In this document: positions 1 through 5,818 of the stretch, in pieces | Position numbering within the stretch: position 1 is the stretch's first letter | How the letters are laid out: the number at the start of each line of letters is the position of its first letter | NCBI GenBank assembly: GCA_041627475.1 | Contig: JBFKQZ010000165.1 | Coordinates: 1-7,192 of the forward strand | Origin: JBFGFG01 sp041627475 | GTDB lineage: Bacteria; Actinomycetota; Nitriliruptoria; Nitriliruptorales; Nitriliruptoraceae | Length of the DNA stretch: 7,192 nucleotides | Direction: 5' to 3' | Position numbers and translations under genes: made by a program | The notes under the pieces: model-generated | What the model was told of the DNA's origin: nothing | Databases searched by the model: none | What the model saw: only the letters and a program-made list of their open reading frames with translations

Positions 1-494
1 AGCTGGGCGTGCCCCTTCGCGAGGACCGTCAGCACGACGAGGATGATCCCCTGACCGCCGGCGAAGTGGGTCAGGTGCCGCATCAGCTGCATGCCGTCGC
101 CGAAGTGGTCGAGGTCCTGCAGCATCGTCATGCCGGACGTCGTGACGCCGCTGATCGCCTCGAAGTAGGCGTCGAGGAACGACGCGAAGTGGCCGCTGAG
201 CAGCAGTGCCATGGCGATGGGCAGCGGCATCACGAGCCATGCCAGACCGACCGTGACCAGCCCGTGGGCCCAGTCGAGGCCCGCCGTGCTCGACCACCGA
301 CGCGTCGCGGCGACGCCGACGAGGTACGAGACGGCCGCGGCGAGGACCATGGCCACGCCGTCGTTCACCTCGCCGCGGGCGAACGCGAGCAGCCCACCGG
401 GGAGGATGAGCACGGGCGTGAACTCGAGCGCCCGCCCGATGTAGGCGCCGACGATGCGGCGGTCCTCGGCGTCGGGGCGCAGCAGCACGGTCAT
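1..494 (-). CDS. trkH: TrkH-family K+ transporter, N-terminal part (runs off left edge)
   Basis: The first 164 codons of a K+-translocating channel subunit of the TrkH/TrkG/KtrB superfamily; the rest lies beyond position 1. The ATG at 494-492 overlaps the TGA of the upstream trkH in an ATGA junction, which fixes the start. Visible parts: two N-terminal helices (about 15-38 and 44-62, the D0 unit of TrkH-type proteins), the first helix of repeat D1 (about 78-100), the first pore loop with filter motif GVTTSG (G121), and the following helix beginning LMRHLTHFAGGQGIILVVL. The family usually has GGMG where this has GGQG. The protein is very like the trkH at 491-2026: 58 of 61 bases match between 31-91 and 1560-1620, so they are tandem paralogues. 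As last visible gene of the operon it should depend on the same TrkA subunits. Family call is firm; whether the gene is intact cannot be seen. Confidence 0.9.
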   Translation of the reverse strand, partial: MTVLLRPDAEDRRIVGAYIGRALEFTPVLILPGGLLAFARGEVNDGVAMVLAAAVSYLVGVAATRRWSSTAGLDWAHGLVTVGLAWLVMPLPIAMALLLSGHFASFLDAYFEAISGVTTSGMTMLQDLDHFGDGMQLMRHLTHFAGGQGIILVVLTVLAKGHAQ

Positions 495-2026
495 CGGACG
501 GCCACCGTGTGATGCTCGAGCAGTCGTCGCGCGACCGAGCCGGTCCAGATGACCAGCGCGAACGCCGACAGGAACTCGATGCGGCCGAGCCACATCTGGG
601 TGATCGTCGTCAGCTTGACCGCGACCGGCGCCGCGGGGCTGGTGATCCCCACGCTGAGGCCGACCGCTGCGGTCGCCGAGGTGGACTCGAACAGCGCTGC
701 CTCCAGGGCATGGCCGTGGGAGACGAACACCAGCGCGCCGCCGACGTAGCAGGCGACGAACAGGCCCATGATCGTGACCGCGCCGGCGACCTGCTCGTCG
801 GTGATGAGGCGGCGACGACGCTGGAAGTAGGTCGCGCGGACCATGGCCTCGGCCGAGATCAGTGTCGACCGGACGTCGCGCAGGACCGACTTGAGCAGCA
901 GGCCGATCCGGACGGTCTTGATCCCGCCCGCCGTGGAACCGGCCATCGCGCCGAACGCCATGGCCGTGACGACGAGGCCGGGGGCGAGCTGCCCCCACGT
1001 GGCGTACTCGGGTGCTGCGACGACGCCGAACCCGGTCCCGGTCGCTGCGGACACGATCGTGAACGCCCCCTTGCGGACGACCGCGCCGGTGGTGTCGTAC
1101 GTGCTGTGCGCGGCGAGTGCGACCATCGCGCCGATCGTGAGCAGCGCGGTCGACCCGGTGAACACGCGCAGGTCGAAGTCCTCGGTCGCGTCACGGACGC
1201 GCCGACGCCACAGCTGGTGGTGCAGCGGGAACGACAGCGCGCCGGCGACCATGAGGACGACGAGGACACCCTCCACGAGCGCCGAGTGGTAGTACGCCAC
1301 GGACGTGGACTGGATCGAGAAGCCGCCGGTGTCGAACGCGGCCATGAACAGCGCTGCGGCGTGGAGCAGCGCACGTCCCGGCGAGAAGCCGACGACCTGC
1401 AGCACCACGAACAGGACCGCGATGCCGACCACGCCCCAGAGCGTGGCGATGAGGTAGACCTGCCGGGCCGTCCGCACGGCGTTGGGCAGCAACCGGTCCT
1501 CGCGGCCCTCGCCGGCCAGCAGCGTCCCGAGGTGGGGGCCACCAGTTGCCACCAGCATCAGCACGACGAGGATGATCCCCTGGCCGCCGGCGAAGTGGGT
1601 CAGGTGGCGCAGCAGCTGCACCGCAGCCCCCGCGTGGTCGATGTCCTGCAGGACGCTGAGGCCGCTGGTGGTGAACCCGCTCATCGCGTCGAAGTACCCG
1701 TCGAGCAGGCTCCCGGCGGGACCCGCCAGGTACAGCGACACCGCCACCGGGACCGGCGCGACGAGCCAGGACAGGGCGACGGTGACCATGCCCTCGGCCC
1801 ACGGCAGGGGCCGATCGCTCTCGACCCCGGTCTGCAGCAGGGTCCCGACGAGGACGGCCGTCGCCGCACCGACCAGGAGCGCGCTGCACTCGTGCCAGCT
1901 GCCGGTCAGGACCGCGACCGCGATGGCCGGGACGTGCAGCGCGCCGACGCCCAGCAGGACACGGCCGACGAGCCCCCAGACGTGCCGGACGTCCTCGGCC
2001 GTGGGGCGGAACGCTGCTGCGGTCAC
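491..2026 (-). CDS. trkH: TrkH-family K+ transporter (channel subunit)
   Basis: A 511-residue inner-membrane K+ channel subunit. It has the TrkH plan: two extra N-terminal helices (about 15-40, 46-66) then four helix-pore-helix repeats. Filter motifs are FTTSG (G122), FDTGGF (G234/G235), ATGTGF (G332) and TAAVGLS (G456), so each repeat keeps its filter glycine. The gating loop in the third repeat is well kept as GAMAGSTAGGIKTVR (359-373, K370), and the last helix carries GRIEF (R482). The open frame extends upstream to an ATG at 2383, but that would overlap the preceding gene by 360 bp. The GTG at 2026-2024 makes a GTGA overlap with that gene's TGA and leaves a normal TrkH length. The 3' end overlaps the next trkH in ATGA. 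By family knowledge the pore dimerises and is gated by a cytoplasmic TrkA ring binding nucleotides. Of the two channels seen complete here it has the more canonical motifs. Confidence 0.93.
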   Translation of the reverse strand: MTAAAFRPTAEDVRHVWGLVGRVLLGVGALHVPAIAVAVLTGSWHECSALLVGAATAVLVGTLLQTGVESDRPLPWAEGMVTVALSWLVAPVPVAVSLYLAGPAGSLLDGYFDAMSGFTTSGLSVLQDIDHAGAAVQLLRHLTHFAGGQGIILVVLMLVATGGPHLGTLLAGEGREDRLLPNAVRTARQVYLIATLWGVVGIAVLFVVLQVVGFSPGRALLHAAALFMAAFDTGGFSIQSTSVAYYHSALVEGVLVVLMVAGALSFPLHHQLWRRRVRDATEDFDLRVFTGSTALLTIGAMVALAAHSTYDTTGAVVRKGAFTIVSAATGTGFGVVAAPEYATWGQLAPGLVVTAMAFGAMAGSTAGGIKTVRIGLLLKSVLRDVRSTLISAEAMVRATYFQRRRRLITDEQVAGAVTIMGLFVACYVGGALVFVSHGHALEAALFESTSATAAVGLSVGITSPAAPVAVKLTTITQMWLGRIEFLSAFALVIWTGSVARRLLEHHTVAVR

Positions 2027-2700
2027 GTGTCCCGACGCTCCCGCTCGCGCCAGAGCGTGAGCAGCGCGAGGAGACCGAGGACGACCGCCGCGATCACCTG
2101 GTTCCAGTGCACCGGCTCGTCGAGCTCCACGGCCTCGGCGAGGACGGTCGCCTCCTCGGCCCGGATCGTGAGCCCGCCGCCGTCGGCCGGGTCCGTCCGG
2201 TTGACCGTGCCGGTGACCTGGAGCACGTCGCCGCGCACACCGTGCTCGCCCGGTTCGTCCACGAGTTCGGTCAGCGGGTCCGGGAGCCACACGGTCAGGC
2301 CGGAGTTCGTGCCCCGCGGCGTGTCGCCGGCCGTCAGTGGCCCCTGCTCCAGTGCGTACGGATCGTCGTTGACGAGCAGCCACGCGCCGCCGTCGCGCTG
2401 CAGGATGTCGCCGACGACCTCACCGACGTAGAGCACCTTCAGCCCGTCGAACGCGAACGGACAGGCCAGGACCGTCCCGGACGTGGCCAGCCCGACGACC
2501 GTGTCCTCGTCCGGGGTCACCGCCTCCCGGTCGCTCTCGAGCTCCTCGCAGGTCAGCGCGTCCATCGGTGGGAGCACGTCCGCCACCGACGTGTCGGTGG
2601 TCGGTGCTGGCGCAGTGGCGCGCAGCCACACCACGAGCACACCGATGCCGAGCGCGATGAGCGCGCTCGCGCCGAGGGTCCGCCACCTGCGTGCGTTCAT
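2023..2700 (-). CDS. Two-helix membrane protein with an external OB-like domain, unknown function
   Basis: I do not recognise a named family for this 225-residue protein. An Arg-rich N-terminus (MNARRWR) precedes a hydrophobic helix at about 9-27. A polar, acidic, presumably extracytoplasmic region spans about 30-197. A second helix at about 200-217 is followed by the basic tail RERERR. The charges put both ends in the cytoplasm. The external part holds alternating beta-like stretches (LKVLYVGEVVGDIL at 87-100, AWLLVNDD, GDVLQVTGTVNR at 157-168, GLTIRAEEATVL) in an order that recalls an OB-type barrel. This fold guess rests on pattern only. Two cysteines, C51 and C80, could form a disulfide. 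The ATG at 2700 is chosen because it makes an ATGA overlap with the upstream trkH and has a G-rich ribosome-binding sequence (2707-2712) six bases upstream; the longer frame to 2784 would intrude on trkH. Lying between two trkH genes, with overlaps at both ends, it is likely an accessory or sensor of the transporter (inference). Confidence 0.85.
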   Translation of the reverse strand: MNARRWRTLGASALIALGIGVLVVWLRATAPAPTTDTSVADVLPPMDALTCEELESDREAVTPDEDTVVGLATSGTVLACPFAFDGLKVLYVGEVVGDILQRDGGAWLLVNDDPYALEQGPLTAGDTPRGTNSGLTVWLPDPLTELVDEPGEHGVRGDVLQVTGTVNRTDPADGGGLTIRAEEATVLAEAVELDEPVHWNQVIAAVVLGLLALLTLWRERERRDT

Positions 2701-4229
2701 CGTGTGCCCCCCACGCCCGGCAGTCCGCGGGCCAGCAGTCCGAGCCCGGCGAGCACAGCCAGGAACTCGAGCCGACCGAACCACATCAGCAGACCGCTGG
2801 TCAGCACGGCGACGTCCGGGGTGCTCGGGCCGACGAAGCCGACCGACAGACCCGTCGTGCTGACCGCCGACGTCGACGAGAACAGCGCCTCGGTGAGTGT
2901 CCCGCTGCTGGTCGTCGCGAGCTCGACCACCGCGCCGCCGAACACGGCTGCCATGAAGAGCAGGAGGATCGTCGCTGATGCGCGGACGTGCTGGTCGGTG
3001 AGACGGTGCCGGCGCCGCTGGTGGTAGCGCTCGATGACCAGTGCCGACTCCGGCAGCAGCAACTGCCGGATGTCACGGACGAGCCCCTTCGTGATCAGGC
3101 CGACGCGCAGGCCACCGACGCCGCCGGCGATCGAGCCGCTCATGCCGCCGACCGCCATCGCAGCCACGAGCGCGGCCGGGGCGAGGTCGCCCCACGACCT
3201 CGCCACGAGTGCCGGGGGGACGGCGGACATGCCCGTCGTGGTGTGCGCGGCGACGAGGGTGAACAGGCCCTGCCGGACGAACCCTCCGAGGTCGGTGTGG
3301 ACACCGGCCCGTTCGAGCCCCAGCAGCAGGACGACGAGCAGACCTGCGCCGGTGAGGCCGAGCACACGGATGTCCAGCTCGCGGTGGATCTCGCGGAACC
3401 GCCGGCTGACAGCCGCGCGGTGGAGCACGAGCGAGGTCGCACCCGCGATCATGAGCACGGCGAGGACGAGCTGCACCGTCGCCGAGTGCAGCGCGCCGGC
3501 GCTGGCGCTGGTCAGCGTGAAGCCGCCGGTCGAGAACGCGGACGTGCTCAGTGTGATGCCGTGGAGGAGGGCACGACCCGGCGTCGCGCCGGCCACGAGC
3601 GCGAGGACCGTCAGCACGACCGTGCCGACGGCGGACCAGGCACCGACGAGGAGCACGGCGTCGCGCAGCGACCGTCCGTGGCGCGGCAGGATCCGGTGCT
3701 CTCCGGCCTCGGCGACGGTGCTGGTCGCGACCATGGTCTCGCCGCGCAGCCGGATCGTGGCGATCACGAGCAGGATCGCCACGGCACCGATGGGGTGCAG
3801 CGCGTGCCGCCACAGCTGGAGGGCGATCGGCAGGTGGTCGAGGTCGGAGACGAGCGTCGCCCCGGTCGTGGTCAGCCCGGCGATCGCCTCGACGAGGGCG
3901 TGCACCGGACGGGCGTAGTGCGGGGACAGCCACAGCGGCACCGCCGCCGCCACGGCCGCCGCCAGCCAGCCCAGGCCGCTCGCCGTGAACGCCTGGGTCC
4001 AGGTCAGGCGGCCCCGGCGCCGCAGGCGGTGGCGGAGCGGGGCGGTCACCAGCACGGCCGCGCTGGCCCCGAGGGCGAGCGCACTCGCCTCGGCGACCTC
4101 CCCCAACGCGAGGCCGACGAGCGCGGGCAGCAGCATCGCTGCGGCGAGCAGCCGGACGCCGACGACGATCGTGTCGCCGATCGCCGCCACGTCCTGACGG
4201 GTCGGGCCGAGGTGGCTCAGAACAGCCAC
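2697..4229 (-). CDS. trkH: Divergent TrkH-family K+ transporter
   Basis: A 510-residue TrkH-superfamily channel subunit with two N-terminal helices (about 20-42, 46-64) and four helix-pore-helix repeats. Pore motifs are LTTTG (G123), FSTGGF (G235/G236), TTTGMS (G333) and VSTTGLSVGF (G460), so the filter glycines remain, and the last helix has GRLEF (R486). Two other family positions have drifted. The segment that reads GGQG in the sister protein (usually GGMG) is GAVA at 148-151. The third-repeat loop reads GGMSGSIAGGVGGLR (361-375), with G372 where the sister has K370. The GTG at 4229-4227 is preferred: it gives a typical length and only a 13-nt overlap with the small gene upstream. A CTG at 4220 forming CTGA is a weaker alternative, and the frame back to 4319 would overlap that gene heavily. 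The stop overlaps the next gene in ATGA. It is a K+ (or Na+) pore of the operon, perhaps with altered gating or a heteromeric role (inference). Confidence 0.88.
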   Translation of the reverse strand: MAVLSHLGPTRQDVAAIGDTIVVGVRLLAAAMLLPALVGLALGEVAEASALALGASAAVLVTAPLRHRLRRRGRLTWTQAFTASGLGWLAAAVAAAVPLWLSPHYARPVHALVEAIAGLTTTGATLVSDLDHLPIALQLWRHALHPIGAVAILLVIATIRLRGETMVATSTVAEAGEHRILPRHGRSLRDAVLLVGAWSAVGTVVLTVLALVAGATPGRALLHGITLSTSAFSTGGFTLTSASAGALHSATVQLVLAVLMIAGATSLVLHRAAVSRRFREIHRELDIRVLGLTGAGLLVVLLLGLERAGVHTDLGGFVRQGLFTLVAAHTTTGMSAVPPALVARSWGDLAPAALVAAMAVGGMSGSIAGGVGGLRVGLITKGLVRDIRQLLLPESALVIERYHQRRRHRLTDQHVRASATILLLFMAAVFGGAVVELATTSSGTLTEALFSSTSAVSTTGLSVGFVGPSTPDVAVLTSGLLMWFGRLEFLAVLAGLGLLARGLPGVGGTR

Positions 4230-4381
4230 GTGACCACCGCCGCCATCAGCACGCCGACCGCGATCGCTGCCAGCGCGCCGAGCGTGACCAACCCGATGCC
4301 CGTCGCGGCCTGGCGCCACAGCGGGACCTCGACGCGGGCCCGGTCGACGGGCTCGCGGTCGGAGTCGGGACCGATCCTCAT
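4217..4381 (-). CDS. Small single-helix membrane protein between trkA and trkH
   Basis: A 54-residue product of unrecognised family. Its ATG (4381-4379) overlaps the TGA of the upstream trkA in an ATGA junction, and its 3' end overlaps the start of the following trkH by 13 nt, so it fills exactly the gap between the two genes. The N-terminal 24 residues are polar and charged (MRIGPDSDREPVDRARVEVP, then LWRQ). About 26-53 form one continuous hydrophobic helix rich in Ala, Val, Leu and Gly, ending directly at the stop. Charge distribution suggests a cytoplasmic N-terminus. No strong ribosome-binding sequence precedes it, as expected for translation by coupling. Third codon positions are as GC-rich as those of the neighbours. 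By analogy with tiny helper subunits of other K+ pumps (KdpF of Kdp), it may stabilise or tune the TrkH pore; this is inference without homology. A chance frame is possible but the fit argues against it. Confidence 0.72.
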   Translation of the reverse strand: MRIGPDSDREPVDRARVEVPLWRQAATGIGLVTLGALAAIAVGVLMAAVVTWLF

Positions 4382-5031
4382 TCGCCGACCAGCTCGCGCC
4401 GCAGCGCGTCCTCGCCCTCGGGGCTGGTCAGCGCCACGACCTCGTCACCGGCGAGGATCTCGGTGCTGCCGCGTGGGATGACGGTCTCGTTGCCGCGGAA
4501 CAGCGCGACGAGGATCGACTCGGCCGGGAGCTCGAGGTCGATGACGGGCTTCGGTCGTCGACCGTCCTCGGGGATCCGCACCTCCACCAGCGAGACCTTC
4601 CCGCCCTTCAGCGTGGTGAGGTGGATCAGCTCGCCGACCGAGAACTCGTTCTCGATCAGCTCGGAGATGAGGCGGGTCGACGACACCGACTCGATGCCGA
4701 GCTTCTCGAAGATCTCGACGTTCTTCGGCGTGTTGACGCGGCTGATGGTGCGCTTGACCCCGAACTCGGTCTGCGCGAGCTGGCAGGCGACGAGGTTGTT
4801 CTCGTCGGTGTGGGTCGTGGCGACGAACACGTCGGCCCGGTCCACGTGTGCCTGCTCGAGGTAGCGCACGTCGCAGGCGTCGCCCTCGATGACGAGGACC
4901 GAGGTGTCGGTGACGAGCTGCTCGCAGCGCGTGGAGTTCCACTCCACGACGGTGACGTCGTGGCCCTTGCGCTCCATGTCCCGGGCGATGTAGCGGCCGA
5001 TGCGGCCACCGCCGGCGATGACGACGTACAT
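4378..5031 (-). CDS. trkA: TrkA-type nucleotide-binding K+ uptake regulator (second of the pair)
   Basis: A 217-residue cytoplasmic regulatory subunit of Trk K+ uptake, with a single Rossmann RCK_N module then a TrkA_C (RCK_C) domain. Residues 1-12 begin MYVVIAGGGRIG, with the dinucleotide motif G7xG9xxG12. E30 at the end of strand two (VTVVEWN) is the usual acidic residue contacting the nucleotide ribose. TrkA_C runs from about 136 to the end, with the typical IPRGSTEILAGDEVVAL near 185-201. E. coli TrkA is about twice this length, with two such modules in tandem; here they are separate genes, as in the ceoB/ceoC pairs of mycobacteria. The ATG at 5031 has a GGAGGA ribosome-binding sequence (5038-5043) six bases upstream; the longer frame to 5895 would run through the other trkA and is rejected. 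It follows the first trkA by 2 nt. It probably assembles into a ring that gates the TrkH pores in response to NAD(H) or ATP/ADP (family knowledge). Confidence 0.95.
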   Translation of the reverse strand: MYVVIAGGGRIGRYIARDMERKGHDVTVVEWNSTRCEQLVTDTSVLVIEGDACDVRYLEQAHVDRADVFVATTHTDENNLVACQLAQTEFGVKRTISRVNTPKNVEIFEKLGIESVSSTRLISELIENEFSVGELIHLTTLKGGKVSLVEVRIPEDGRRPKPVIDLELPAESILVALFRGNETVIPRGSTEILAGDEVVALTSPEGEDALRRELVGE

Positions 5032-5033
5032 GG

Positions 5034-5693
5034 TCAGTCCTCCGGGCCGGCGAGCAGGCTCTCGAGCCGGCGGCGGGCGCCGCGGGCTGCGGCGGCGGTC
5101 ACGAGGTCGCCGCGTTCGAGTCGGTGGTCGGGCCCCGGGACGGTCGTGCGTCCGTTGCGGCTGACGGCGGCGACGCGGACGCGACCGTCGAGCTCGAAGT
5201 CCTGGACGGTCAGGCCGTGCGCGCCGGGGCCCAGCCGCAGGTCCACGATCTCGACGTCGTCGTCGGGCAGGTGGACGTGGTGGGGGAGCGTCTCCGGCCG
5301 GAACTCGTTGAGGAAGAGCTTGGCGAGGATCCCCGTCCCGCTGACGTAGCGGACCCCGAGCTTGCGGTAGACCGACTCCCGCTCCGGGTTGAACAGCCTC
5401 GCGACGTTGCGCGGTACGCCGTAGAGGTGCTGGGCGATCTGGACCGCCATGAGGTTGGCGTTGTCCGAGCGTGTGACCGCGAGCATCCCGTCGGCCCGGG
5501 CGATGCCGGCCTGCTCGAGGACGTCGCGGTCGGTGACGTCGCCGACGACGGTCTCGCCGTTGAACGCGCCGCCGAGCCGGTCGAACGCGTGCCGGTCGAC
5601 GTCGATCACGACGACGTCGTGGTCGATCGCCCGCGACAGCTGCTCCGCGATGTCCGACCCGAGACGACCGCAGCCACCGACGATCAGGTGCAC
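5034..5693 (-). CDS. trkA: TrkA-type nucleotide-binding K+ uptake regulator (first gene of the operon)
   Basis: A 219-residue cytoplasmic RCK protein of the Trk system, opening the operon. The N-terminus MHLIVGGCGRLGSDIAEQL holds the Rossmann G7xG9xxG12 motif, and D31 ends the second strand (VVVIDVD). Residues to about 135 are RCK_N. About 142-219 are a TrkA_C-like domain, less canonical than in the partner gene and ending in an Arg-rich, then acidic tail. The start is GTG (5693-5691), supported by AAGGGA at 5702-5707 with an 8-nt gap and by the motif lying at the very N-terminus. TGA is followed after two bases by the next trkA ATG. Differences from the partner throughout the C-terminal half suggest the two do not do the same job; a mixed ring or different ligands are possible (inference). 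It is divergently oriented to ispH across a 125-bp spacer, so the operon promoter should lie at 5708-5818. Confidence 0.94.
   Translation of the reverse strand: MHLIVGGCGRLGSDIAEQLSRAIDHDVVVIDVDRHAFDRLGGAFNGETVVGDVTDRDVLEQAGIARADGMLAVTRSDNANLMAVQIAQHLYGVPRNVARLFNPERESVYRKLGVRYVSGTGILAKLFLNEFRPETLPHHVHLPDDDVEIVDLRLGPGAHGLTVQDFELDGRVRVAAVSRNGRTTVPGPDHRLERGDLVTAAAARGARRRLESLLAGPED
5038..5043 (-). promoter_or_regulatory. Ribosome-binding site of second trkA
   Basis: GGAGGA on the minus strand, six bases before the ATG at 5031. It lies inside the last codons of the first trkA. It is the strongest ribosome-binding sequence in the operon and decides the start of this gene over the much longer upstream open frame. 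Confidence 0.8.
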
Positions 5694-5701
5694 GGCGGGT
5701 G

Positions 5702-5707
5702 TCCCTT
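5702..5707 (-). promoter_or_regulatory. Ribosome-binding site of first trkA
   Basis: AAGGGA on the minus strand, eight bases before the GTG at 5693. It supports the GTG start and shows that the operon mRNA has a leader rather than being leaderless. Confidence 0.65.
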
Positions 5708-5715
5708 CGTGGTCC

Positions 5716-5742
5716 GGACGGGGCGCTGGCCCAGCGCCGTCC
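5716..5742 (-). promoter_or_regulatory. Imperfect hairpin in the trk leader / divergent spacer
   Basis: GGAC (5716-5719) pairs with GTCC (5739-5742) and GGCGCT (5722-5727) with AGCGCC (5733-5738), around a five-base loop and a two-base bulge (G5720, G5721). It sits just upstream of the trkA ribosome-binding site. It could act as an RNA leader hairpin or as a protein-binding operator in DNA. It has no T-run, so it is not an ordinary terminator. Function unknown. Confidence 0.4.
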
Positions 5743-5745
5743 GTG

Positions 5746-5751
5746 AGTATG
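5746..5751 (-). promoter_or_regulatory. Possible -10 box for the trk operon
   Basis: The minus strand reads CATACT here, one base from TATACT, in an otherwise extremely GC-rich spacer. No good -35 box is seen 16-18 bp upstream. Transcription would begin near 5739, within the hairpin described at 5716-5742. This is a weak match and only a candidate. Confidence 0.22.
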
Positions 5752-5805
5752 CCGGACCCACGTGCGGTGGGTGCGGCGGGCGGTCGTCCGGACCCCGGTC
5801 ACCGG

Positions 5806-5811
5806 TACCGT
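5806..5811 (+). promoter_or_regulatory. Probable -10 box of a leaderless ispH promoter
   Basis: TACCGT fits the actinobacterial TANNNT -10 pattern and ends seven bases before the ispH ATG (5819). With the usual 6-7 nt from -10 to transcription start, the mRNA would begin at or next to the A of the ATG. The only GGAG nearby (5814-5817) lies one base from the ATG, too close to serve as a ribosome-binding site, which also favours a leaderless message. No clear -35 box. Confidence 0.42.
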
Positions 5812-5818
5812 CCGGAGC

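Larger units (their letters stand above)
1..5693 (-). other. Trk K+ uptake operon (seven genes, at least)
   Basis: All seven minus-strand genes appear to be one transcription unit. Junctions in order are: TGA-CC-ATG (2-nt gap), ATGA at 4378-4381, a 13-nt overlap at 4217-4229, ATGA at 2697-2700, GTGA at 2023-2026, and ATGA at 491-494. There is no room for an internal terminator or stand-alone promoter. The order is trkA, trkA, small membrane gene, trkH, two-helix external-domain gene, trkH, trkH. The left end of the operon lies outside the window. Confidence 0.85.

Noticed and set aside
2027..2383. N-terminal extension of trkH to the ATG at 2383 (630 residues)
   Set aside because: The added 119 residues are Arg/Gly-rich, not membrane-like, and lie antiphase inside the upstream coupled gene. 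The GTG at 2026 gives a GTGA overlap and normal TrkH length.
509..2431. Long plus-strand open frame of 640 codons opposite trkH
   Set aside because: It is antisense to real trkH and neighbouring coding sequence. The translation is Arg/Asp/Gln/Gly-rich low-complexity with no membrane or enzyme motif, typical of stop-free shadow frames in GC-rich DNA. The same holds for the plus-strand frames at 2107-3027, 2988-4481 and 5124-6107.
5694..5818. c-di-AMP (ydaO-type) riboswitch upstream of the trk operon
   Set aside because: This class does control K+ genes in some actinobacteria, but the spacer is only 125 bp, also carries the ispH promoter, and shows only one short hairpin with none of the conserved core I would expect.
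5762..5818. Longer IspH start at 5762
   Set aside because: It adds 19 Arg/Val-rich residues not usual in IspH and overlaps the probable promoter; the conserved block sits correctly relative to the ATG at 5819.
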